From Mesostigma viride (lineage: Eukaryota; Streptophyta; Mesostigmatophyceae; Mesostigmatales; Mesostigmataceae), in contig RPFO01000086.1 of NCBI GenBank assembly GCA_009746045.1, forward strand, positions 723,732 through 787,731: DNA of 64,000 nucleotides, in the 5' to 3' direction. Positions 32,390 to 40,085 of the stretch are shown here, in pieces; the stretch's first letter is position 1; each line of letters opens with the position of its first letter. The notes beneath the pieces were generated by a model, which was not told the DNA's origin, did no database searches, and was given only the letters and a program-made list of their open reading frames with translations. Position numbers and translations under genes: made by a program.

Positions 32390-34140
32390 TAGTTTTTTGG
32401 CAGCTCAGGAGGATGATCTGAAGACGAGCTCCCCACTGAAGGCTGCACCTGCTGATCCTCTATGCCGTCTGCCTCTCCTTCTCCCTCCTCCTCCTCTGCT
32501 AGGAGGTGCCACAGGGCGTTGACCATCCGACGCCTGTCTTGCCTGCTGAAGCCCTTGGGCTGGAAGGGTCCCTTGCCCGAAGCCTGGAAGTTGGGTCTAA
32601 ACCCAGGCTGTGCCCTGTGGTCGCTCTGGCTCACCCCAGGAGGGAAGATGGGTGGTCTGGTGAATGGAAGAACCCCCTGAGGACCCTTGGTGTCGCTTGG
32701 GAACTGGTCTCGCTTGGGGCAATCCCGTGCAAAGTGTCCCAGCTGGCCACACGTGAAACAGGCTCCTTTGGACTGCTCCATGGCACTGAGCTCCTCCATC
32801 ACAGCGTTCAGCTGGTTCAGGGGCTTCTTAACAGCAGGCGCCTGGTTGCCTGCAGCAGGCTCCCACTTGAGGGAAAAGTCAGGGACACGGCACAGCGTGA
32901 GGGCATAAGACAGCACAGTATCCCACTTCCACTCGACATAGTCGAAAGGGGAGAAATGCTTGTCAATATCCACCCTGACTTGAGGGGAGAGCCCATGCAG
33001 AAACCTGTGAAGAGCTTCAGAATCAGAGCACTGGGGGATTTTGGCCCTCAGGTTGGTAAACGTCTCTACGTATTGTGGTAGTGTCAGGCCGGACTGAGTA
33101 CAGTTGGCCAACGCGTCCCGGTCCAGACGGAGCTGGTCCTGGGGAAGGAGAAAACGTCGAAATGAAAGCATGAGAGATGGCAAATCCTTGCAAGTATTAC
33201 CTGCCGAGGATCGTAAAAACTCATCAAACCTGTCGGCTGCACTGTCGCTCATTCGCTGTCGAACCATCTTCTTCTGGATGTCCAGGGAAAGTCGTTCTTC
33301 CGCTCGTTTGCCGTAGTTAGCAAAGTGGATAGCGAACACATCCTGGAATCGAGTAGAGAAATGATCGAAACTGCGGTGGGTTAGATTGGTGAGCGACAGC
33401 TTGTCTACGGATTCAATTTTTGGAAATGGCGGGGCGGAACCTTGATGCGGTGGTATAGTGACGGTCACGGGGACGTCGCTGGCGGGGGTGGTGAAGGTGA
33501 CCGAGGTCGTCTGCGCTGGATCCTGCCTATCGCTATCCTGCGTCTCATTCCTCGTAGTAACTGCGGTACTATTAGGTAAAACCCTTCCGTCACCCAACCG
33601 AGGAGCCTCTCTCCCCAATCCAGCAACCATGTCACGCATGGCCGCCTCCTCCTCCTCAATTCTCTGACGAAGTCTTCCCACATCCTGTTCCACCTCCTCC
33701 ACCATCTTTCTATACATCGCTGCGTGTTGTTCATCGTGTAATAATCTGATTTTAGCTGCTGAGAGGCGATCCGCTGCAAGTCTGGTCCCGTCTCTTCCAG
33801 GCGTGGTATTTAGCGGGAAAAGAAATGAAGAAGATGCACTCCGCACAGGACTCGTTCGCGCGCTTGGAATCCTGGGCGACAGTGACGCTCCTCGACCCAC
33901 GCCTGTCAGCGATGGTTCGCCTGGTTGGAGACCAGATGCAATGACGGAAAACTTGGGCCCTATGGACAACGAGGGCCGCCTCACTTCAGACATAGAAGTA
34001 CGGTTGAAATCAAGTTGACGCCGTGGAGTACGAGCAGTTGTCTCAGCACCTTCCCTAGCAATGGGTTCCAGAGATGATGACGGATCTCCCAAACCTTGAT
34101 TAGTAGGGGGTAAAGGTGATTGTGTCTTCGAACTACTCAT
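32389..34140 (-). CDS. gag: Gag of the gypsy element
   Basis: 583-aa intact frame from ATG 34140 (MSSSKTQSPLPPTNQGLG). A disordered N-terminus is followed by a coiled coil (about residues 135-170, EEVEQDVGRLRQRIEEEEAA). The retrotransposon gag capsid core follows (FDHFSTRFQDVFAIHF ... LSFRRFLLPQDQLRLDRDAL ... YVETFTNLRAKIPQCSDSEA). A single CCHC knuckle, CFTCGQLGHFARDCPK, precedes a Pro/Gln-rich tail. It overlaps the start of the protease frame by about one base. Confidence 0.85.
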   Translation of the reverse strand: MSSSKTQSPLPPTNQGLGDPSSSLEPIAREGAETTARTPRRQLDFNRTSMSEVRRPSLSIGPKFSVIASGLQPGEPSLTGVGRGASLSPRIPSARTSPVRSASSSFLFPLNTTPGRDGTRLAADRLSAAKIRLLHDEQHAAMYRKMVEEVEQDVGRLRQRIEEEEAAMRDMVAGLGREAPRLGDGRVLPNSTAVTTRNETQDSDRQDPAQTTSVTFTTPASDVPVTVTIPPHQGSAPPFPKIESVDKLSLTNLTHRSFDHFSTRFQDVFAIHFANYGKRAEERLSLDIQKKMVRQRMSDSAADRFDEFLRSSAGNTCKDLPSLMLSFRRFLLPQDQLRLDRDALANCTQSGLTLPQYVETFTNLRAKIPQCSDSEALHRFLHGLSPQVRVDIDKHFSPFDYVEWKWDTVLSYALTLCRVPDFSLKWEPAAGNQAPAVKKPLNQLNAVMEELSAMEQSKGACFTCGQLGHFARDCPKRDQFPSDTKGPQGVLPFTRPPIFPPGVSQSDHRAQPGFRPNFQASGKGPFQPKGFSRQDRRRMVNALWHLLAEEEEGEGEADGIEDQQVQPSVGSSSSDHPPELPKN

Positions 34141-34349
34141 ACTTCCACATGGAGTCGCGATCGTCTGCCTAGTAGAGACAACGGTTACGGCTGACTTCTA
34201 GTGTTACAGAGCAAGACAGTCACATCAGGATGTGTCTCATCTGTAACACCGTAAGTTTTCCGCAACTCTATGAATCTTCTCGGATGACAGACATCTGATC
34301 AACGTTGTACTACCCGGAAGGTTGCGACTTCAAGAGAAACACCAAAGTA

Positions 34350-34367
34350 GAGATCCTCCGATACCAA
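34350..34367 (-). other. Primer-binding site of the gypsy element
   Basis: Just inside the 5' LTR the minus strand reads TTGGTATCGGAGGATCTC, close to the TGGTATCAGAGC sequence that pairs with initiator-Met tRNA in plant retrotransposons. The remnant at 10022-10038 has the same site. Confidence 0.7.
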
Positions 34368-35146
34368 TGTAACGACTAAAAATGATCATCAACATCATCC
34401 ACAGTCCAATATGAAAGATCTTTTACCTGGGTTGCTTTCCTGAGTCGCAGAACTTCAAGTATCCGAGCAACGTTGAGATGGAAATTCCACAGCACGTGAT
34501 TTAGGGAATCACAACCCCTTGTAGACACAAAGACAAGCTCGTGTATAGACGACCTCTGTGGAACTGAAGGTCGTCTATAGCCAAGGGGCTCTTATGGATT
34601 GGACAACAAAGCCAAGCTTTATTATACCATGGTGAATCAAAACCAACGTAGCAACAATGGCGACCCCACGTCCTTGATATCGACGTGCTTGTCGAGCTTG
34701 CTCCAACCTTAGCCTGAAGAGAACCAATCAGAACCATGGAATCCTATACAAGATCTTCGTATCCATCCTAGTCACACAAAACAGAACAACACCACACACA
34801 GCCTGGCAGAATCTTTCCATGAGATCTTAATCTGTCGTGAGCACTGAAGTCCCAAAGGAGCATTTAAGACTCAATAGTACCAACTAACAAACTACAACCC
34901 CACGTGGATCAGGCCACGACCAATGAGGGCTCCTATCAGTAGTATCAGCCAACAAACTACAACCCTACGTGGATCAGGCCACGACCAATGAGGGTTCCTA
35001 TCAGTTGGCTGACAAAGTATCAGCTCCAAGTACCGTCGTCTTAGAAACCTCATAACTTTCTCAATACTGATCCAAAAGTCCTCGAATAAAAGCCAAACAT
35101 TCACAAAACAAAGGATGTAACAACAAAGTCATTTTTGCTTGTTACA
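34368..35146 (-). repeat. 5' LTR (779 bp) of the gypsy element
   Basis: Same length as the 3' LTR and nearly identical. Flanked by TSD CCGCG at 35147-35151. Confidence 0.9.
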
Positions 35147-35349
35147 CCGCGTGTGAGCAGCGACAGCAACGCGAGATCCTGAAACAAATTTGTCGACACC
35201 GCCGGCGCGCCCCCCGTGCGTAGCGATGCCCAGTTTTGCAGGTTTCTCTGGTAACCGGTGAGCGAAGAGATGGCGTTATCCAGCTCCTCGATGGCAGTGG
35301 TGACCTCGTTCACCGACCGCAAACCTCCCCGTGTCACGTCCGTGATCAT

Positions 35350-36440
35350 TTACGTCCGTGCACTCAAGAAGTTACGCGGTTGCCGTAATCGGAATCGTTA
35401 CCGACGTTTGGTTGGTTCCGATTCAGTAGGCCGCAGGCTTTGTTCCTTGGGCCGGTGTGGAGCGCCGCGCCGGAAAGGCCTGAATTTCTAGAGTGACAGT
35501 CTTAGGTGACCTGACTTAGGTTCAGGCGCAAGACTTTGGGGCGCAAAGCCTTGGTGGCTTGCGCAATATTCCGGTGCGTGACATTTGGCAGTTATGAATC
35601 TTTTGTATTGTCCAGACGGAATGATGTTCAGTCCATCTGACAAAGCTAGATACGCAGATCGTAGTGTGCGGTGTGCTGGCTCGCACGTGGTTGTCGAACA
35701 GACTTGCTCTGCATTTTGCTGGCAGTCTAACTGCACGTCAGGCGGCTTGCTGGCAAATGCGACAGCGCATGGATGCCGGGATTTTTGGAGGTATTTAGGA
35801 GCAGCGCAGCGGCCATGGTGGTCGTTGTTCGCTCGTTTCTCTCCCTCACAACTAGTTTGTTGTCTTCATGGGGTTAAACTTCTCGAACAGCCCGGAGCAG
35901 CCCCCGTGAGTGGTTGCATGTCGTTGCCATGACGATGGTTGATAAGATTGACAATGGTTTGATCCGGTTGGGATGTTGTTGGCATTGTGGACGAGAAACG
36001 TTCTGCTGACCCGGGAACAGTCCCGGGAAAGGGCCGGTTCGTCGTTGGCCAGTGTGCCAGTAACTGGGACATGAGCGCAGAGTCACACAGTTGATATAGA
36101 TTATGACGTAAGTAAACACTGTTGCGCCACAGTGGCGTCATGGTCGGTCTGTGGTGATTTCGATGGGTCTCAAGGATATGTAGTTACTCTTACAGTTGCG
36201 GCAGCACAACTCGGCATTCATTGTAATTTGTCAAATGTTATGGAATGAATGGTTTGGGCATTGCTTTCATCATAAAGCATTATTGCAATCTTCATAATAT
36301 AAATATCGGCTGGCTGCGCTGCCTGTCATGAAGGTGGTGGTGCCGTCAAGGACCACACCTATCATTTCCACATTATTTAAATATAGTGGATCACACACAA
36401 GAGTACTCTATTGCTATGGATATGCCTTCCAAGTGATAGG
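35350..36440. other. Non-coding segment between the two accessory ORFs
   Basis: About 1.1 kb with only short, low-quality ORFs (82-115 codons). It contains GTTACCGACGTTTGGTTGG flanked by GGAATCG/TTCCGATTC half-repeats near 35390-35430. I see no insertion boundaries or known domain. Confidence 0.4.
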
Positions 36441-36743
36441 CTAGGATATAATGGCACGCAAACGCGACACCCGCACCTGGACCGTAAACTGCGATAAAAT
36501 GTTGCGAATCTGGTCCAACAATGCGCGTATAGCCGGCACCAGTGCTGGCAAATCGGGGTCCTCGGGGTTATCCCCGAGCAACGGAAGAACTGCGCGCTGC
36601 CGACGATGAAGTTCGTCGAGCGAGATCGTGACTTCGTCGAGCAATTGCTGCCACGACGGCGCAGTCGGTCTTGACGGAGGACCAGCCGGCGGAGCGGCTA
36701 TTTCCTCATCGGCGGGAATCCGGAATTCTTCAGAATTTGGCAT
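36441..36743 (-). CDS. Accessory ORF directly after the 5' LTR of the copia-like element
   Basis: 100 aa, ATG at 36743 only 24 nt from the LTR end: MPNSEEFRIPADEEIAAPPA. A Pro-rich start is followed by a predicted helical region (WQQLLDEVTISLDELHRRQ, LVPAIRALLDQIRNILSQF). Composition resembles the split accessory ORF downstream; both may be small coiled-coil proteins. Function unknown. Its position leaves almost no space for a conventional primer-binding site. Confidence 0.5.
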   Translation of the reverse strand: MPNSEEFRIPADEEIAAPPAGPPSRPTAPSWQQLLDEVTISLDELHRRQRAVLPLLGDNPEDPDLPALVPAIRALLDQIRNILSQFTVQVRVSRLRAIIS

Positions 36744-36767
36744 CTTTTTAACGAGGCGTGTAATACG

Positions 36768-37383
36768 AGTTGTGAGCGTGAGAATGCCACGAATTCCGCC
36801 ATGGTTCTTGCAGGAAGTTGCCTTTATTAATAACAGGAAACACAGACGTAAGTCACGTCACTTCCAAGACTGCACGCAGCACAGGCGACAGGGTCGCAGT
36901 GCCCAGAGAACGTGCACGCAAGAACTAGCGTCCCGGTGCGACCAAGTCACACATATAGGTTGTTAGGGACGCGTCCAAGTAATCAGCTGCACTGTCACAG
37001 CCGAACTGTCAATCAATTGATTACACAGACTCTGGCACGCCTTTGGCGCGCAGATCTATCAATTGTCCATACGGCTAGTCCTGTGGACCTATCCGTACAC
37101 TACTCAGCATCAATTGTCTCATAGGTCCTGGCGCGCTACAGTGCGCCTACCTATCAATTGACCATCAAGTCCTGTACAAGTCCTGTCAACGTCCTGCGGA
37201 CTATCAAAGTGACACTTGTACATCCTGTGTCCGTACGCGCCCACAGTGGCGCGCCGGGTACTGTCGGCACAGCCTAGGAAACGTCATAACTTTTACGTTC
37301 CTTAACCAAATGAGGCGTTCAAGGTGCCGTTGGAAAGAGCGTAACAATCTCTATCCATCTAACGTAAATCCTTTACGTTAACT
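36768..37383 (-). repeat. 5' LTR (616 bp) of the copia-like element
   Basis: Same length and, by eye, same sequence as 18944-19559, with TSD GAATC at 37384-37388. Its inner bases supply a premature stop to the viral AT-hook gene. Confidence 0.85.
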
Positions 37384-37783
37384 GAATCTTTTCCTTTTTT
37401 ATTTTCGGTGGTCGGGGAGAGCGGGGCGGGGGAGGAGGGTTTCTTGGCTTCCGTTTTGTCGCGATGATAGTCATCAATTTCTGTCGACACTCGTGCCCGA
37501 TGCCGGTGTGTGTCGGCGGGAGCTCGCCGTCATACCCACAACCTCGCACGAACGCCGCCAATCTCTCGTGAGTCTTCGTGGAGATCCTGGCCCCGGTCAA
37601 GTACCGAACGAGTGTAGAGACGTTGAGAACGAGCTCTCGCCTGTCAAGCCTGTGCTGATACGAACTCTTCGGAGGCGCTTTCTCCTTCACCTGGATGGGC
37701 GGTGGAGCTGGCGAAGACTCGTGGAAAGCGTTTGGGTAAGCCTGCTTCAGATCCATTCGCGCGTATATGATAGAACACAGATA

Positions 37784-38668
37784 TTAATTTTTTATCACAA
37801 GGAAGTGGTCGAAGTTTTTCCGGTACCGTTTAGCATCGTCAGGTTCGTCGTTGTCGACCGCAAGAAAGTCATGGGGCGAATCTCTTGTCGCGTGTTGCCA
37901 CAGCTCGAGAAAGTCCTCGGGGCTCGTATGGCCCGCGCTTTCTTCCGCGATCTGTCGCGAGGCTCGCCGGTCCTTCGTGCGAAACAAGACGAGAAAAGAA
38001 ACGTTTGCGCGCACCGACCGAGGGACGCCTGCCGACGTGAATGACTGATTCATGAACACCATCGAGGTCAGTAGGTGTCGATGCTTAAATGCAAACGACG
38101 ACACGGGGCCCTTAGAATCCGAGCGATACAATTTTGATCCTGCCATGTCGTCTATCAAAATGACGGATGAGGGAGGACCGTACCGGAACCGCGTCTCGGG
38201 CTCTTTAAACTGTAGCCTGTCCAGCGTCAGGTACATGTTGAGATCCATGTCGTCCTCCGTTTTCTCGCCATCTAGGTAGTATTTCTTGAATTTTTCCCAC
38301 ACAGCCATATCGCGCTGGTACTCTTCGTACTCTGTGAGGTCCTTCTTGATGTCCGCTACCATCTGATTAAAGTCATTGTCTGTGTACGTTTCCATGGACA
38401 TGGCGGGTGTCGGCAGTAATTTGTACTTGGGTTCTGTTGTCGCGGATCCAGATATCAAGTACAGCTTGTCGAATGAATGGGCATCAAAATACGCCTTTAG
38501 CATGTTAATAGCTGAAGTTGTCTTCCCTGTCCCGCGCATACCCACGAACGAGGCGATAAAATGCAACCGTGGCGCGTTGGCTGGGACCTGGCGAGCTTTT
38601 GCATATTTGACCTTCAAATCCTTGTTCGCTAGTGGAGTATCGATATGAATGCTTTGAATGACCGTCAT
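37784..38668 (-). CDS. PLV A32-like genome-packaging ATPase
   Basis: 294-aa FtsK/HerA-superfamily ATPase predicted to pump viral DNA into capsids. Walker A is GMRGTGKTTSAI (about residue 43), Walker B is SSVILIDDMAGS (about residue 167), followed by a conserved sensor-like segment (LLTSMVFMNQSF). Length and motif spacing match packaging ATPases of polintons, virophages and PLVs. The frame is intact with an ATG start. It sits between the coiled-coil gene (21 nt upstream) and the AT-hook gene in a compact minus-strand block. Confidence 0.85.
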   Translation of the reverse strand: MTVIQSIHIDTPLANKDLKVKYAKARQVPANAPRLHFIASFVGMRGTGKTTSAINMLKAYFDAHSFDKLYLISGSATTEPKYKLLPTPAMSMETYTDNDFNQMVADIKKDLTEYEEYQRDMAVWEKFKKYYLDGEKTEDDMDLNMYLTLDRLQFKEPETRFRYGPPSSVILIDDMAGSKLYRSDSKGPVSSFAFKHRHLLTSMVFMNQSFTSAGVPRSVRANVSFLVLFRTKDRRASRQIAEESAGHTSPEDFLELWQHATRDSPHDFLAVDNDEPDDAKRYRKNFDHFLVIKN

Positions 38669-38688
38669 TTATTAGAACGAATAGATAA

Positions 38689-39231
38689 TTAATCATCGTT
38701 TAAACTAGCGAGCAGTTGCGCGCGGATTGCCAGCATCTTCTGCTCATACGGCGTAGTTGTCCGCACGTCCGGCAGTGGATTCGCGGCCCGTTGACGCTCC
38801 TCTTCCTCGACCTCGGCCTTCGGCTTTCTCCCGCGACGTGGGCGAGGCGTTTCCGAGGGGGTTGCCGCGACCTCTTCGGCGGCCAACAGGCGTTCGATTC
38901 GGTATTTGTTCTTCTTTTCCTCGAGTTCAAGCTCGACCAGACGCTGTCGCTGTATCTCGAGTTCCTTCTCCAGAACCTTTCGCTTGGTAATCTCCGCTTC
39001 TCGCTCCTCCTGTCGCTTCTTCGCTCGCTCTTCGTTCCGTTTCTGCATGTACGGCCGCATCTTCTCGCGGAGTGCCGCACGCTGTTCTTCCGTCAGTCGC
39101 TTGCCTCTCGGGCCTTTCGGCGGGTGAGGCGGGATATACACTGTATTGGGAGTTTCCTGCTGTGGCGCGGGATCTTCCTCGACGTCGACGGAGGTCTTGG
39201 GCGAATCCGGAGCTTCAGGAACCTGATCCAT
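38689..39231 (-). CDS. PLV coiled-coil protein with AT-hook-like motif
   Basis: 180 aa, ATG at 39231. Pro-rich start (PHPPKGPRGKRL), then a long charged helix (about residues 48-115: RNEERAKKRQEEREAEITKR, LEIQRQRLVELELEEKKNKY), then PRPRRGRKPK and a short C-terminal helix (YEQKMLAIRAQLLASLNDD). Predicted elongated, DNA-associated protein; function unknown. First gene of the leftward block, divergent from the plus-strand capsid block with a 38-bp gap. Confidence 0.65.
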   Translation of the reverse strand: MDQVPEAPDSPKTSVDVEEDPAPQQETPNTVYIPPHPPKGPRGKRLTEEQRAALREKMRPYMQKRNEERAKKRQEEREAEITKRKVLEKELEIQRQRLVELELEEKKNKYRIERLLAAEEVAATPSETPRPRRGRKPKAEVEEEERQRAANPLPDVRTTTPYEQKMLAIRAQLLASLNDD

Positions 39232-39269
39232 GGGGCTATAGTTTTAATGTGAGATATTATTCATAAGAG
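39232..39269. promoter_or_regulatory. Divergent promoter region of the PLV
   Basis: Only 38 bp (AT-rich, includes GGCTATAGTTTTAATGTG) separate the start codons of the two outward-running gene blocks, so both promoters must be here or overlap coding sequence. Inferred from layout. Confidence 0.45.
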
Positions 39270-40085
39270 ATGGTCGTTGTGAGTTCGAACGCGTCCGGCT
39301 TCAACATCGCGACTGGATTGGTGGAAGACGGGGTAGATGAACGAATCGCGGACGTCGAGAGCGACGTGCAAGCTCTCCAACTCGCTGTTCATCCATTCGA
39401 CCGACACGTAACGCTGAACGGGGTACGATACATGTACCCTGGGGCGCCGACAAGACTCCGACTCGGCGATAATCATTCCGACTGGACAGTGACCACTACC
39501 GGCGAGTCGAGTGGCATGCTCGAGGTCGACGGCGGAATAACCGCTGATTGGATCCGGATTTCATCCCTGTGGCTGCTGGACCAGTATTCGCGCATGTCCC
39601 AGATCGTCGCGGATCGTATTCTTACACGCGATCAGATTGACTGGTTGTTCGATCAACACGGTGTCGGGTATACGGCCCTTCCTGATCCGACCGCGACGTT
39701 CGTATTAGAGTATGAAGACGGAACACTGTCCGCGCCAGGAACCACGTTCACAGTCTCGAACAATCAAGACATCCGTATTCGGCTCCCATACAATGTCACT
39801 GGGGGCACAAGCAACGGGAAGAGCGTCTACAGCGTTCAGGTCCTTTGCGCTCTCGACCCCGTCGATACGAGTCAAACGGTAGACGGGCCATACATTGACG
39901 ACATCCATTTCGGAAGCATGAGCCATGCCTACTTCGGCAAACTGATGAGCTACGAGCAAATCGGGTTCGCGACTACAAGAGACCTGAACAGGATACAGCG
40001 GATGCCCTACAGTATTCACATAACGCGCACGTACTCCCCGTTAACGGCCTGGGACGTCGGGCGGATCGACCATGCAGCCGACTGA
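39270..40085 (+). CDS. PLV putative structural protein
   Basis: 271 aa, intact, ATG start (MVVVSSNASGFNIATGLVED). A short coiled coil near residues 20-42 (GVDERIADVESDVQALQL) is followed by beta-rich sequence. The beginning resembles a trimerisation stalk. The frame overlaps the next gene by 14 bp (stop TGA inside the next ORF's first codons), indicating tight co-expression. I do not recognise the family; position at the head of the capsid block suggests a virion or fibre component. Confidence 0.6.
   Translation: MVVVSSNASGFNIATGLVEDGVDERIADVESDVQALQLAVHPFDRHVTLNGVRYMYPGAPTRLRLGDNHSDWTVTTTGESSGMLEVDGGITADWIRISSLWLLDQYSRMSQIVADRILTRDQIDWLFDQHGVGYTALPDPTATFVLEYEDGTLSAPGTTFTVSNNQDIRIRLPYNVTGGTSNGKSVYSVQVLCALDPVDTSQTVDGPYIDDIHFGSMSHAYFGKLMSYEQIGFATTRDLNRIQRMPYSIHITRTYSPLTAWDVGRIDHAAD

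Larger units (their letters stand above)
25677..35146 (-). mobile_element. Ty3/gypsy chromodomain retrotransposon nested in the copia-like element
   Basis: 9,470 bp with 779-bp LTRs (TGTAACG...GTTACA) and TSD CCGCG (25672-25676 and 35147-35151). Minus-strand order is gag, protease, RT, RNase H, integrase, chromodomain, then an extra ORF before the 3' LTR. Two LTR differences were noticed (near 25850/34548 and 26145/34825), so insertion is recent, yet the coding region shows several one-base frameshifts. It interrupts the accessory ORF of the host retroelement. Confidence 0.9.
25410..35349 (-). pseudogene. Accessory ORF of the copia-like element, split by the gypsy element
   Basis: Starts at ATG 35349 (MITDVTRGGLRSVNEVTTAI) and reads to the gypsy insertion, with the CCGCG duplication at 35147-35151. 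It resumes at 25671 and stops at 25410 (ends CDFRGLDY). Joining the flanks with one TSD copy gives 465 nt with no stop: 154 aa. The first half is helical with heptad-like spacing (IEELDNAISSLTGYQRNLQ); the second is Leu/Trp-rich then acidic. Function unknown; not a recognisable gag or env. It lies between the 5' LTR and gag. Open frames on both sides suggest it was intact when gypsy inserted. Confidence 0.6.
18944..37383 (-). mobile_element. LTR retroelement with copia-like pol, nested in the PLV
   Basis: Flanked by two apparently identical 616-bp LTRs and the 5-bp TSD GAATC (18939-18943 and 37384-37388). After subtracting the gypsy insertion it is about 8.97 kb. In minus orientation the internal region has accessory ORFs (36743-36441 and one split at 35349/25410), gag with a CCHC knuckle, then gag-pre-integrase, integrase, aspartic protease, RT and RNase H. 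Placing RT after integrase makes it Ty1/copia-like, but the protease position is unusual. The LTR ends are AGTT...AACT rather than TG...CA. No clear primer-binding site was recognised after the 5' LTR. Confidence 0.82.
17039..37756 (-). pseudogene. PLV AT-hook protein split by two insertions
   Basis: Viral gene of 165 codons plus stop, now in three pieces: 37756-37384, 18938-18858 and 17082-17039. Counting each target-site duplication once gives 498 nt, a multiple of three, with no internal stop. The first piece starts MDLKQAYPNAFHESSPAPPP and has a helical core (RELVLNVSTLVRYLTG ... LAAFVRGCGYDGELPP) and a Pro/Lys tail. The second supplies an AT-hook-like PKKRGRPAGSKD and the third ends in WGRPKKSKL. 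It is therefore a small DNA-binding protein, perhaps for genome condensation or transcription. As it stands, the first piece ends at a stop inside the LTR. It lay between the ATPase and the integrase. Confidence 0.8.
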
